In this document: piece by piece, positions 45,575-54,529 of the stretch
Layout: the number at the start of each line of letters is the position of its first letter
How positions within the stretch are numbered: position 1 is the stretch's first letter
NCBI GenBank assembly: GCA_019745195.1
Contig: JAIETL010000011.1
Span: forward strand, 1 to 64,000
Length of the DNA: 64,000 bases
Source: Beijerinckiaceae bacterium
GTDB lineage: Bacteria > Pseudomonadota > Alphaproteobacteria > Rhizobiales > Beijerinckiaceae
Direction of reading: 5' to 3'
Position numbers and translations under genes: made by a program
The notes under the pieces: model-generated
What the model was told of the DNA's origin: nothing
Databases searched by the model: none
What the model saw: only the letters and a program-made list of their open reading frames with translations

Positions 45575-47182
45575 ATGCGTGAGAGCTTGCGCTTCTATCT
45601 TGGCGACCGGCTGGTCGAGATCGCTTCCTGCGATCCGACGCTGACCGTGCTCGACTGGCTGCGCCTCGACCGGCGCATGACCGGCAGCAAGGAGGGCTGC
45701 GCCGAGGGCGATTGCGGGGCCTGCACCGTCGTCGTCGGCCGGCTCGATGGCGGCGTGCTGCGCTATGAGGCGATCAATGCCTGCATCCGCTTTCTGCCGA
45801 CGCTGGATGGCTGCCATCTGCTCACAGTCGAGCATCTGAAGGGCGGGAATGGGGCGCTGCACCCCGTCCAGCAGGCGCTGGTCGATTGCCATGGCTCGCA
45901 ATGCGGCTTCTGCACGCCGGGCTTCGTGATGTCGCTCTTCGCGCTCTGGCTGAACGAGGATGCTCCAAACGTCGCACGGATCGAGGACGCGCTGGCCGGC
46001 AATCTCTGCCGTTGCACCGGCTACCAGCCGATCATCGCGGCAGCGCAGGCGATGTATCGCGATGCCGACAGGTCGCTAGATCGCTTCGCGCTGGCGCGTG
46101 GCGACATCACGGCGAAGCTCGGGGCGCTGGCTGATGCGGAGACGCTGTCGCTCGCTGGCGAAGGCCGACGCTTTCTCGCGCCGGCGACCACGGATGCGGT
46201 GGCTGAGCTCATGGCCGCCCATCCGGACGCCATGCTCGTCGCTGGCGCGACAGATGTCGGCTTATGGGTCACCAAGGGCCTGCGCCGCCTCGATCCCGTC
46301 ATCTCGCTCGGCCGGATCGAGGCCCTGCGCGCGATCAAAGACGAAGGCGACCACCTGCGCATCGGCGCGATGGCCAACCATGTCGATGTTCGGCGCGCGC
46401 TGGCGGCGATCTCGCCGCAGCTCGACGAATTGATGCGGCGTTTCGGCGGCGAGCAGGTCCGCAACGCCGGCACGATCGGCGGCAACATCGCCAACGGCTC
46501 GCCGATCGGAGACCTGCCGCCGGCGCTGATCGCGCTGGGGGCGCGGCTGGTGCTGGCGCGTGCCGCTCAACCCCATAGACCTCATCCTGAGGAGGCCGCG
46601 TCAGCGGCCGTCTCGAAGGATCATCCAGCGCACAGTGAAGGCTCCTTCGAGACGCGGACTGCGTCCGCTCCTCAGGATGAGGGATCGAGTGGGATCAGCC
46701 GTCGCATCATACCGCTCGAAAATTTCTTCCTCGACTACCGCAAGCAGGACCGACAGCCGGGCGAGTTCGTCGAGGTCGTGCTCGTGCCGAAGCTCGAGGC
46801 CAGCGTCCTTTTTCACGTCTCCAAAATCAGCAAGCGCTTCGACGAGGATATCTCCGCCCTGTGCGGCGCCTTCCTGATCCGGCGCGACGCTGCCGGAGCC
46901 ATCGCCGAGGCGCGACTCGCCTATGGCGGCATGGCAGGCATTCCCAAGCGCGCGAGAGCGGCGGAAGCGGCCCTTCTCGGGCAGCCATGGAACGCGAGTA
47001 CAGTCTCAGCCGCCATCGCCGCGCTTGGCGAGGATTTCACTCCCCTCTCCGACATGCGCGCCTCGGCGAGCTATCGCCTCGAAGTCGCGGGCGCCCTGCT
47101 GAGGCGTTTCCTGATCGAGACCACGGAGGCGCAGACAGCGACGCGCGTCGCCGGCCTGCTGGCGGAGGCCACTCATGGCTGA
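45575..47182 (+). CDS. xdhA: Xanthine dehydrogenase small subunit (FeS/FAD), with an in-frame palindromic insert
   Basis: The 535-residue protein has the plant-type [2Fe-2S] motif CAEGDCGACTVVVG (near 46-59), the second cluster motif CGFCTPGF...NLCRCTGYQP (near 109-152), and a C-terminal FAD-binding domain (AGATDVGLWVTKGLR, NAGTIGGNIANGSPIGD). A segment at about residues 336-369 (RPHPEEAASAAVSKDH...) is the translation of a family-A palindrome and explains the excess length over the usual 480-500. The XdhB gene overlaps by eight bases. Function requires that this loop be tolerated. Confidence 0.94.
   Translation: MRESLRFYLGDRLVEIASCDPTLTVLDWLRLDRRMTGSKEGCAEGDCGACTVVVGRLDGGVLRYEAINACIRFLPTLDGCHLLTVEHLKGGNGALHPVQQALVDCHGSQCGFCTPGFVMSLFALWLNEDAPNVARIEDALAGNLCRCTGYQPIIAAAQAMYRDADRSLDRFALARGDITAKLGALADAETLSLAGEGRRFLAPATTDAVAELMAAHPDAMLVAGATDVGLWVTKGLRRLDPVISLGRIEALRAIKDEGDHLRIGAMANHVDVRRALAAISPQLDELMRRFGGEQVRNAGTIGGNIANGSPIGDLPPALIALGARLVLARAAQPHRPHPEEAASAAVSKDHPAHSEGSFETRTASAPQDEGSSGISRRIIPLENFFLDYRKQDRQPGEFVEVVLVPKLEASVLFHVSKISKRFDEDISALCGAFLIRRDAAGAIAEARLAYGGMAGIPKRARAAEAALLGQPWNASTVSAAIAALGEDFTPLSDMRASASYRLEVAGALLRRFLIETTEAQTATRVAGLLAEATHG
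46580..46682. repeat. Palindromic repeat, family A, copy 3 (inside xdhA)
   Basis: It carries CCTCATCCTGAGGAG at its left end, GTCTCGAAGGATCATCCAG, CTCCTTCGAGACGCG and CTCCTCAGGATGAGG at its right end. It keeps the xdhA reading frame open throughout. Confidence 0.92.
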
Positions 47183-49517
47183 TGCGCGCAAGCGGCTCGA
47201 CCTCGCACCGCCAGAACCGCTTGTCGGCGCAGCTATCTCGCATGATTCCGCGCGAAAGCATGTCGCGGGCGAAGCGCTCTATATCGACGATCTCGCCGAA
47301 CCGGTCGGGCTTGCCCATGCCTATCTCGGCCTGAGCACCATCGCCCATGGCCGGCTGCTGGCGCTCGATCTCGATGCGGTGCGCGCAGCGCCGGGCGTTT
47401 TGGCGGTGCTGACGGCGGCCGACATCCCCGGCGTTAACGACATTTCCTCGACGCACAGGCACGACGAGCCGGTCTTTGCGACCGACGCCATCCTGCATCA
47501 CGGCCAGCCGCTGTTCGCGGTGGTGGCGGGCACGCGCGATGAGGCGCGTCGCGCCGCTTTGCTGGCGAAACCGACCTATGACGAAAAGCCGCCGATCCTC
47601 GACGTCGCCTCCGCCCGCGCCGCCGGGGGCGACCTTGTCACCGAGCCGCTGAAGCTGGAGCGCGGCGACGTCGCCGCCGCCATGGCCGCCAGCCCGCGCC
47701 GGCTGACAGGCTCCATGGAGATCGGCGGGCAGGACCATTTCTACCTCGAAAGCCAGATCGCGCTCGCCGTGCCCGGCGAGGACGAAGACATGCAGGTGTT
47801 CTCCTCGACGCAGCACCCGACCGAGGTCCAGCACATGGTCGCGGCCGTGCTCGGCGTCGGCTCGCATGCAGTCACGGTCGAGATCCGGCGCATGGGCGGC
47901 GGATTCGGCGGCAAGGAGACGCAGTCGAACCTCTTCGCCTGCGTGGCGGCGCTGTGCGCCCGCAAGCTGAAGCGCCCGGTGAAGCTCAGGCCAGATCGCG
48001 ACGACGACATGGCCATCACCGGAAAGCGCCACGACTTCGTCTGCGACTACGAGATCGGCTTCGACGATGACGGCCATATCCTGGCGCTAGACGCCGTCTA
48101 TGGCGCGCGCTGCGGCTGGAACGCCGATCTGTCGGGGCCCGTGACCGACCGCGCCCTGTTCCACGCCGACAACTGCTATTTCTACCCTGCGGTGCGCGCT
48201 CGCTCACAGCCGCTGCGCACCAACACCGTGTCCAATACCGCCTTTCGAGGCTTCGGCGGGCCGCAGGGCATGGTCGGGGCCGAGCGCTTCATCGAGGAGG
48301 TCGCCTTCGCGACCGGGCTCGACGCGCTCGAGGTGCGCCGGCGCAACCTCTATGGCGGCGATGGGCGGGCGCTGACGCCCTATCACCAGCCGGTGGAGGA
48401 CATGATCGCCGGCGAGGTCATGGCCGAACTCGAGCGCCGCTGCGACTACAAGGCGAGGCAGGCGGCGATCGCCGCCTTCAACGCGACGAGCTCGGTCATC
48501 AAGCGGGGCATCGCGCTGACGCCGGTCAAGTTCGGCATCTCCTTCACCGCGACCTGGTACAATCAGGCCGGCGCGCTGGTGCATGTCTACACCGACGGCA
48601 CCGTGATGCTGAACCATGGCGGCACGGAGATGGGCCAGGGGCTCTACGTCAAGGTGGCGCAGGTCGTAGCGCAGGCGTTCGGCATCGGGCTCGGCCAAGT
48701 GAAGATAACGGCGACCACGACCGGAAAAGTGCCCAACACCTCCGCCACGGCCGCCTCCTCCGGGTCCGACCTGAACGGGATGGCGGCGCTCGACGCCTGC
48801 GAGACGATCAAGGCGCGGCTCGTGGCATTCGCGGCGCGGCACTGGCAGGAGAAACCCGAGGCGATCCTGTTCAAGCCCGGCCATGTCGCGGTCGGCGGCC
48901 GGGAGATCACCTTCGCGGAGCTGGTCCGGCTCGCCTACCTGTCCCGCGTCCAGCTCTCGGCGACGGGCTTTTACGCCACGCCGAAGATCCACTGGGACCG
49001 CAAGACCGGGCGTGGCCACCCGTTCTATTACTTCGCCTATGGCGCAGCGGCGGCCGAGGTTTCGATCGATACGCTGACAGGCGAATACAAGGTCGAGCGC
49101 GTCGACATCCTGCATGATTGCGGCACCTCGCTGAACCCGGCGATCGATATCGGCCAGATCGAGGGCGGCTTCATCCAGGGCATGGGCTGGCTCACCACGG
49201 AAGAACTGGTCTGGGACGAAAGGGGCGTGCTGAGGACGCATGCGCCCTCGACCTACAAGATCCCGGTTGCGTCCGACCGGCCGCGCATCTTCAACGTCGA
49301 GTTGCTGGAGAACGCGCCCAATCGCGAACCGACGATCCACCGCTCGAAGGCGGTCGGAGAGCCGCCGCTGATGCTGGCGATTTCGGTGCTTCATGCGCTG
49401 TCGGATGCGGTGGCGAGCGTGGGTGGGCATCGGGCGTTCCCGGCGCTCGACGCGCCCGCGACGCCCGAGCGGGTTCTGGCGGCGGTGGAGCGGGTTCGGG
49501 CGCAGGTGGGGCTATGA
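47175..49517 (+). CDS. xdhB: Xanthine dehydrogenase molybdopterin-binding large subunit
   Basis: The 780-residue subunit has the molybdenum-cofactor motifs GGGFGGKE, TAFRGFGGPQGM, GGTEMGQGLYVK and KAVGEPPLML with the catalytic Glu. It oxidises hypoxanthine and xanthine to urate and passes electrons to the FeS/FAD subunit. Its start overlaps xdhA by eight bases. It is followed after 223 bases (a palindromic repeat) by xdhC. Confidence 0.96.
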   Translation: MADARKRLDLAPPEPLVGAAISHDSARKHVAGEALYIDDLAEPVGLAHAYLGLSTIAHGRLLALDLDAVRAAPGVLAVLTAADIPGVNDISSTHRHDEPVFATDAILHHGQPLFAVVAGTRDEARRAALLAKPTYDEKPPILDVASARAAGGDLVTEPLKLERGDVAAAMAASPRRLTGSMEIGGQDHFYLESQIALAVPGEDEDMQVFSSTQHPTEVQHMVAAVLGVGSHAVTVEIRRMGGGFGGKETQSNLFACVAALCARKLKRPVKLRPDRDDDMAITGKRHDFVCDYEIGFDDDGHILALDAVYGARCGWNADLSGPVTDRALFHADNCYFYPAVRARSQPLRTNTVSNTAFRGFGGPQGMVGAERFIEEVAFATGLDALEVRRRNLYGGDGRALTPYHQPVEDMIAGEVMAELERRCDYKARQAAIAAFNATSSVIKRGIALTPVKFGISFTATWYNQAGALVHVYTDGTVMLNHGGTEMGQGLYVKVAQVVAQAFGIGLGQVKITATTTGKVPNTSATAASSGSDLNGMAALDACETIKARLVAFAARHWQEKPEAILFKPGHVAVGGREITFAELVRLAYLSRVQLSATGFYATPKIHWDRKTGRGHPFYYFAYGAAAAEVSIDTLTGEYKVERVDILHDCGTSLNPAIDIGQIEGGFIQGMGWLTTEELVWDERGVLRTHAPSTYKIPVASDRPRIFNVELLENAPNREPTIHRSKAVGEPPLMLAISVLHALSDAVASVGGHRAFPALDAPATPERVLAAVERVRAQVGL

Positions 49518-49558
49518 TCAGCGCTCGTCCAGTTCGCACAGCCGCTGCTCCCGCGCGC

Positions 49559-49713
49559 GGGGAACCCTCTCCCGGAGGGAGAGGGCAGGGTGAGGGGTCG
49601 GCCCTTCGACACCGCTGCCGTGACCTCACCGCTGCTGCGCTGGACAATCGCCCAACTGGTCACACGTCCGTCACCTCACCCCTGCCCCTCTTCTTACAGG
49701 AGAGGGGTTCCCC
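49559..49713. repeat. Palindromic repeat, family D (xdhB-xdhC gap)
   Basis: The outer arms GGGAACCCTCTCC...AGGGTGAGGGG at 49559-49598 and the inverted TCACCTCACCCCTGCCCC...GAGGGGTTCCCC at 49671-49713 can pair. The ends resemble the common GGGAACCCTCTCC-type intergenic repeats of proteobacteria. Confidence 0.8.
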
Positions 49714-49740
49714 GTGCTTCACCGGCTCCGGTGGACGCCG

Positions 49741-50598
49741 ATGACAACCCTCTCCCCCTTCCTCGCCCGCCATCTCACCGAGGGCGTCATCCTCGCCCGC
49801 ATAGCCCGCGCGGAAGGCTCAACCCCTCGCGAGGCCGGCGCGACCATGGCGGTCTCCGCAACGGCCATCGCCGGCACCATCGGCGGCGGGCAGCTCGAAT
49901 TTCATTGCGTCGACATCGCACGCGCGATGCTGGCGAGCGGAGAGGAGCAGCGCCGTATCGAGATACCTCTCGGCCCCCAGATGGGGCAGTGCTGCGGCGG
50001 GCGGGTCGTCGTCGCACTGCACCGGGCCGATGTCGTCGATCTCGCCATGCTGGCGGCGCGCGAGAAGGCCGAAGCCGCCTCCCGCCCGGCCGTCCTTATC
50101 TTCGGCGCGGGCCATACCGGCCGGGCTCTGGCGCTGGCTCTCGCCCCCCTGCCCTTTGCGACGAGCCTGATCGACGATCGCGACAGCGTCTCGGACGGGT
50201 TGCCGCCGGCGATCACCTGCATCCGTATGGCCGACCCGGTGGAGGCGGTCGAGCACGCGCCGGCCGGAGCGGCTTTCGTGATCCTCAGCCATAGCCATGC
50301 GCTCGACTATCGGCTGGCGGAAGCCGCGGTCCAGCGCGGCGATGCGTCTTACATCGGAATGATCGGCTCGGCCACCAAGCGCGCCCGCTTCGAGGCGGGC
50401 TTTCTGCGCTCTGGCGGTCGGCGCGAGGCGCTTTCCCTGCTCACCTGCCCAATCGGCGGCGCGGATGTGGACGACAAGCGGCCGGAGGTGATCGCGGCAT
50501 TGACTGCCGCCGAACTGGTGCGGAGCTTGCTTGGCGGCAAGGAGCCGGCTGCCTCAGCCGCGCACGCAACCGGACGGGGAGAGACAATCCGATCATGA
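49741..50598 (+). CDS. xdhC: Xanthine dehydrogenase accessory protein XdhC
   Basis: The 285-residue protein begins with TLSPFLARHLTEGVILARIARAEGSTPREAGATM and has a Rossmann segment VLIFGAGHTGRALA and the GMIGSATKRARF part. It binds molybdenum cofactor and delivers the sulfurated form to XdhB. The start overlaps the palindrome D edge region by less than 30 bases. It overlaps the following ABC ATPase gene by ATGA, so the transporter is expressed with xdh. Confidence 0.94.
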   Translation: MTTLSPFLARHLTEGVILARIARAEGSTPREAGATMAVSATAIAGTIGGGQLEFHCVDIARAMLASGEEQRRIEIPLGPQMGQCCGGRVVVALHRADVVDLAMLAAREKAEAASRPAVLIFGAGHTGRALALALAPLPFATSLIDDRDSVSDGLPPAITCIRMADPVEAVEHAPAGAAFVILSHSHALDYRLAEAAVQRGDASYIGMIGSATKRARFEAGFLRSGGRREALSLLTCPIGGADVDDKRPEVIAALTAAELVRSLLGGKEPAASAAHATGRGETIRS

Positions 50599-52133
50599 CT
50601 CCGTCCCGCCTCGCGCTCGCCCATATCTCCAAGAGCTTTCCGGGCGTGAAGGCCAACGAGGACATATCGCTCAGCGTCCGGCCGGGCGAGATCCATGCCC
50701 TGCTCGGCGAGAACGGGGCCGGCAAATCGACGCTGGTCAAGATCATCTATGGCGTGCAGCAGGCCGACGAGGGCGCGATCCAGTGGGACGGCTCGCCCGT
50801 GGCGATCCCCTCGCCCAAGGCCGCGCGGAAGCTCGGCATCGGCATGGTGTTCCAGCATTTCTCGCTGTTCGACGCGATGAGCGTGATCGAGAACATCGCG
50901 CTCGGCCTCGACGAGGCGGTCGATCGCGACGTGCTGAAAGCCCGCGTGGCGGCGATCCTCGACAGCTATTCGCTGCCGCTCGATCCCGAGCGCGCAGTCC
51001 ACACGCTGTCCGTCGGCGAGCGCCAGCGCATCGAGATCGTGCGCTGCCTGCTGCAGAAGCCCAAGCTCCTGATCATGGACGAGCCGACCTCGGTGCTGAC
51101 GCCGCAGGAGGTCGAGAGGCTGTTTCTCACGCTGCGCCAGATCGCAATGGGCGGCTGCGCCATCCTCTACATCTCGCACAAGCTGCATGAGATCAAAGCG
51201 CTCTGCGAGGCGGCGACGATCCTGCGCGGGGGCAAGGTCGTCGCGACCTGCGATCCGAAGGTCGAGAGCACGAAGCGTATGGCAGAGCTGATGATCGGCG
51301 CGGAACTTCGCCAGATCGAGCGCAAGCCTGGCGGCGAGGCTGGCGCTGCCAGGCTCAGCGTCAAGGCGCTCTCGCTCGATGGCGAGCCGCCTTTCGGCAC
51401 CGACCTCGAGGCAGTCACATTCGAGGCCCGCGCCGGAGAGATCCTTGGGATCGCAGGCGTCGCGGGCAACGGCCAGTCGGAGCTGCTGACGGCGCTGTCG
51501 GGAGAGCGGCTCGCCGGCTCGGCAAACGCCATCGCGCTCGACGGCAGGCCGATCGGCCGCGAAGGCGCCGGCCCGCGCCGGGCGCTCGGACTCGCCTGCG
51601 TGCCGGAAGAGCGCAACGGCCACGCCGCCGTGCCGGATTTCTCGCTCGCCGACAATGCGGTGCTGACGGCGCGCCACCGCCTGCCGCTGGCGCCGCTCGG
51701 CGTGATCAGCCGAGGTGATGTGGCGCGCTTCGCGACGGCGGTGATCCAGCGTTTCGACGTCCGCACGACGGGGCCTGCAGCGCTAGCGCGCTCGCTTTCG
51801 GGCGGAAACCTGCAGAAGTTCATCATGGGCCGCGAGATCGGCCAGACGCCGTCAGTGCTGGTCGTCTGCCAGCCGACCTGGGGGGTGGATGCGGGCGCGG
51901 CCGCCGCGATCCGGCAGGAGCTGGTCGATCTCGCCGCCAAGGGCTCGGCGGTCGTCGTGATTTCACAGGACCTCGACGAACTGCTGGAGCTCGCCGACCG
52001 GCTCTGCGTCATCAACGAGGGCCGGCTTTCTGCCGCGCGCGACGTCGCCACGCTCGGCATCGACGAGATCGGCCTGATGATGGGCGGCGTGCATGGCGCG
52101 GATGCTCCGCATGGAGCCGACGCCCATGCGTGA
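50595..52133 (+). CDS. BMP-type nucleoside/purine ABC importer ATPase (two ABC domains)
   Basis: The 512-residue protein has two ABC domains. The first has Walker A GENGAGKSTL, signature LSVGERQR and Walker B LLIMDEPTSVL. In the second the P-loop is replaced by AGVAGNGQSE and the signature is LSGGNLQK, with VCQPTWGVDAG at Walker B, as usual for this sugar/nucleoside-type family. It overlaps xdhC by four bases, which ties import to purine oxidation. Two permeases and a BMP-family binding protein follow. Confidence 0.92.
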   Translation: MTPSRLALAHISKSFPGVKANEDISLSVRPGEIHALLGENGAGKSTLVKIIYGVQQADEGAIQWDGSPVAIPSPKAARKLGIGMVFQHFSLFDAMSVIENIALGLDEAVDRDVLKARVAAILDSYSLPLDPERAVHTLSVGERQRIEIVRCLLQKPKLLIMDEPTSVLTPQEVERLFLTLRQIAMGGCAILYISHKLHEIKALCEAATILRGGKVVATCDPKVESTKRMAELMIGAELRQIERKPGGEAGAARLSVKALSLDGEPPFGTDLEAVTFEARAGEILGIAGVAGNGQSELLTALSGERLAGSANAIALDGRPIGREGAGPRRALGLACVPEERNGHAAVPDFSLADNAVLTARHRLPLAPLGVISRGDVARFATAVIQRFDVRTTGPAALARSLSGGNLQKFIMGREIGQTPSVLVVCQPTWGVDAGAAAAIRQELVDLAAKGSAVVVISQDLDELLELADRLCVINEGRLSAARDVATLGIDEIGLMMGGVHGADAPHGADAHA

Positions 52134-52162
52134 TGTTCAGTCTCAGCTAGCGCTGCGCGAAA

Positions 52163-52312
52163 CCCCTCCCCCTTGTGGGGAGGGGAAGGGGTGGGGGGCG
52201 CAAAGTCAAAGCGATTCGATGACCGCCTTTGTCGCACCGCTACTACAAGCAGCCGCTCGCCCGGTCGGTCGCCCCCCATCCCCATACCCTTCCCCGCGAG
52301 GGGGAAGGGAGG
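52163..52312. repeat. Palindromic repeat, family E
   Basis: CCCCTCCCCCTTGTGGGGAG...GGGTGGGGGGCG near 52163-52200 is inverted as GCCCCCCATCCCCATACCC...GAGGGGGAAGGGAGG near 52271-52312. It fills the gap between the ATPase and the first permease gene. Confidence 0.85.
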
Positions 52313-52345
52313 AGCCCAGATTACCCACCGTTCGCGAGCCCGCCC

Positions 52346-53410
52346 ATGCTTGAATGGCGACGCCGACGCGAGCCCAGCACCACGATGCTCTATGCCAGCC
52401 CGCTGATCGCGGTTGGGCTGACCATGCTGATCGGCACCTTCGTGTTCACGGCGATGGGCTATGATGGCCTGCACGCCGTGCGCGACATCTTCCTGACGCC
52501 GTTTCTGGAGCCGCAGCGCTGGCCCGATCTCGGCGTCAAGGCCGCGCCGCTGGTGATGATCGCGCTCGGGCTGGCGATCGGCTTCCGCGCCAATGTCTGG
52601 AACATCGGCGCGGAGGGGCAATACGTCATGGGCGCGATCGCCGGCACCGGCGTGGCGCTGGCGACCCACGGCCTGACAGGCTGGTGGATTTTGCCGGCCA
52701 TGGCGCTGGCCGGCGTGATCGGCGGCATGGCCTGGGCGGCGATTCCAGCCTTCCTGCGCGTAAAGCTGCAGGTCAGCGAAATCCTGACCAGCCTGATGCT
52801 GACCTATGTCGCGGTGCAGGCGCTCTACTACCTCGTGCGCGGCCCGTGGAAGGATCCCGACGGCTTCAATTTCCCGCAGACGAAGATGTTTTCGGCTGCT
52901 CAGACCCTGCCTGCGATGGCCGAGGGCTCGCTCGTCCATCTCGGCATTCCCGTCGCCCTGGTCATTGCGCTTGTCGCATGGCTCGTGATGGAGAAAACGA
53001 CCGCAGGCTACGCGGTCAAGGTCGTCGGCCTCGCGCCCGCCGCCGCCCGCCATGGCGGTTTCAGCGCCGACAAGGTCACATGGGCGTCGCTGCTGGCCGG
53101 TGGCGGGCTGGCGGGCCTCGCCGGCCTGTTCGAGGCGGCCGGCCCGTTCGGCCAGCTCACCCCGCAATTTCCGACCGGCTACGGCTTCACCGCGATCATC
53201 GTGGCGTTCCTCGGCCGGCTGAACCCGCTCGGCATCGTCTTCGGCGGGGTCGTGCTGGCAGGAACTTACGTCGGCGGCGAGATCGCGCAGACGACGGTGC
53301 GACTGCCGCAGGCCGCGACGGGGATGTTCCAGGCGCTGCTGCTGTTTGTACTTCTGGCGACGGATGTGCTGGTGCGGTATCGGATCGGCTGGAAGGCGCG
53401 TGCGGCATGA
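52346..53410 (+). CDS. BMP-type ABC importer permease 1 (YufP/NupB-like)
   Basis: The 354-residue permease has about eight to ten hydrophobic segments, with AIGFRANVWNIGAEGQYVMGA as the family signature and a GYGFTAIIVAFLGRLNP segment in the second half. It starts at the ATG at 52346, since the longer frame runs through palindrome E. It makes the channel with permease 2. Confidence 0.92.
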   Translation: MLEWRRRREPSTTMLYASPLIAVGLTMLIGTFVFTAMGYDGLHAVRDIFLTPFLEPQRWPDLGVKAAPLVMIALGLAIGFRANVWNIGAEGQYVMGAIAGTGVALATHGLTGWWILPAMALAGVIGGMAWAAIPAFLRVKLQVSEILTSLMLTYVAVQALYYLVRGPWKDPDGFNFPQTKMFSAAQTLPAMAEGSLVHLGIPVALVIALVAWLVMEKTTAGYAVKVVGLAPAAARHGGFSADKVTWASLLAGGGLAGLAGLFEAAGPFGQLTPQFPTGYGFTAIIVAFLGRLNPLGIVFGGVVLAGTYVGGEIAQTTVRLPQAATGMFQALLLFVLLATDVLVRYRIGWKARAA

Positions 53411-53433
53411 GGCGCGGTGCGGGAACCCACTTC

Positions 53434-53563
53434 TGTCATTCCGGGGCTTCGCACAGCGAAGAACCCGGAACCCGAGACCGGGTGAGCGTGATCGGCCGGG
53501 TTGAGGTGGTTCACCCGGTCGTGGGTTCCGGGCTCGGCTCTTTGGGCCGCCCCGGAATGACAA
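53434..53563. repeat. Palindromic repeat, family B, long copy 1
   Basis: TGTCATTCCGGGGCTTCGCA at one end and GCCCCGGAATGACA at the other, with an internal pair around GAACCCGGAACCC / GGGTTCCGGG. It fills the gap between the two permease genes. Confidence 0.9.
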
Positions 53564-53573
53564 GGGGTAGCGC

Positions 53574-54497
53574 ATGACAAGCGCCATCCTCGTCTCCATC
53601 CTGATGACCCTCGTCGCGGCGTCCACCCCGATCCTGCTGGCGGCGCTGGGCGAACTCGTCGTAGAAAAGGCCGGCGTGCTCAATCTCGGCGTCGAGGGGG
53701 TGATGCTCACCGGCGCGGTCGCGGGCTTCGCCGTCGCCTACAGCACGGGCAGCACCGGCGCAGGCCTCGTCGCGGCGTTGGTCGCCGGCGTCGCGACCGC
53801 CATGGTCTTCGCCGTGCTGACGCTGTCGCTCACCGCCAATCAGGTCGCGACGGGCCTGGCGCTGACGATTTTCGGCATCGGCGCGTCCTCGCTGATCGGG
53901 GCTGGCTTCGTCGGGCGCACGATCACGCGGCTCGGGCCGGCGTTTCCCGAGGCTTTGTCTGGCCATCCTCTCCTTCGCGCCGTCTTGGGCCACGATATCG
54001 TGGTCTATCTCTCGCTGGCGCTGGTGCTGGCGGTCTCGTTCTTCCTCAACCGGACGCGGCCCGGCCTGATCCTGCGCGCGGTCGGCGAGAACGACGCCTC
54101 GGCCCACGCCATCGGCTATCGCGTCATCGCCATCCGCTATGCCGCGATCACGTTCGGCGGGGCATTGGCAGGATTGGCGGGGGCGTATTTTTCGCTGGCC
54201 CTGACGCCGATGTGGGCCGACAGCCTGACCGCCGGACGCGGCTGGATCGCACTCGCGCTCGTCGTCTTCGCGGCCTGGCGGCCGGCGCGACTTTTGCTGG
54301 GGGCCTATCTGTTCGGCGCGGTGATGACGGCGGAGCTCCAGTTCAAGGCCGCGGGCGTCACCGTGCTGCCACCGGAGGCGCTGGCGATGGCCCCCTATCT
54401 TGCGACGATCGCAGTTCTGACCATGATGTCGCTTGGACCCAAAAGTGGGCGGGCGAACGCGCCAGCCTGCCTCGGCAAACCCTTCTCGGCGTCCTGA
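53574..54497 (+). CDS. BMP-type ABC importer permease 2 (YufQ/NupC-like)
   Basis: The 307-residue permease begins with SILMTLVAASTPILLAALGELVVEKAG and has VLNLGVEGVMLTGAVAGF, a hallmark of the family. About eight hydrophobic segments are visible. It starts 10 bases after repeat family B and is followed by the binding-protein gene 32 bases on. Confidence 0.92.
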   Translation: MTSAILVSILMTLVAASTPILLAALGELVVEKAGVLNLGVEGVMLTGAVAGFAVAYSTGSTGAGLVAALVAGVATAMVFAVLTLSLTANQVATGLALTIFGIGASSLIGAGFVGRTITRLGPAFPEALSGHPLLRAVLGHDIVVYLSLALVLAVSFFLNRTRPGLILRAVGENDASAHAIGYRVIAIRYAAITFGGALAGLAGAYFSLALTPMWADSLTAGRGWIALALVVFAAWRPARLLLGAYLFGAVMTAELQFKAAGVTVLPPEALAMAPYLATIAVLTMMSLGPKSGRANAPACLGKPFSAS

Positions 54498-54529
54498 CGC
54501 CGCCAACCATAACGGGGAGACTTAAGACC

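Noticed and set aside
46580..46682. xdhA as a pseudogene broken by the repeat
   Set aside because: The frame is open throughout, both FeS motifs and the FAD domain are intact, and downstream xdhB and xdhC are normal, so a functional insert is more likely.
51167..53710. An 847-codon open frame on the minus strand
   Set aside because: It runs opposite to the BMP ATPase and permease genes and through palindromes E and B, and reads as low-complexity Ser/Arg/Ala sequence.
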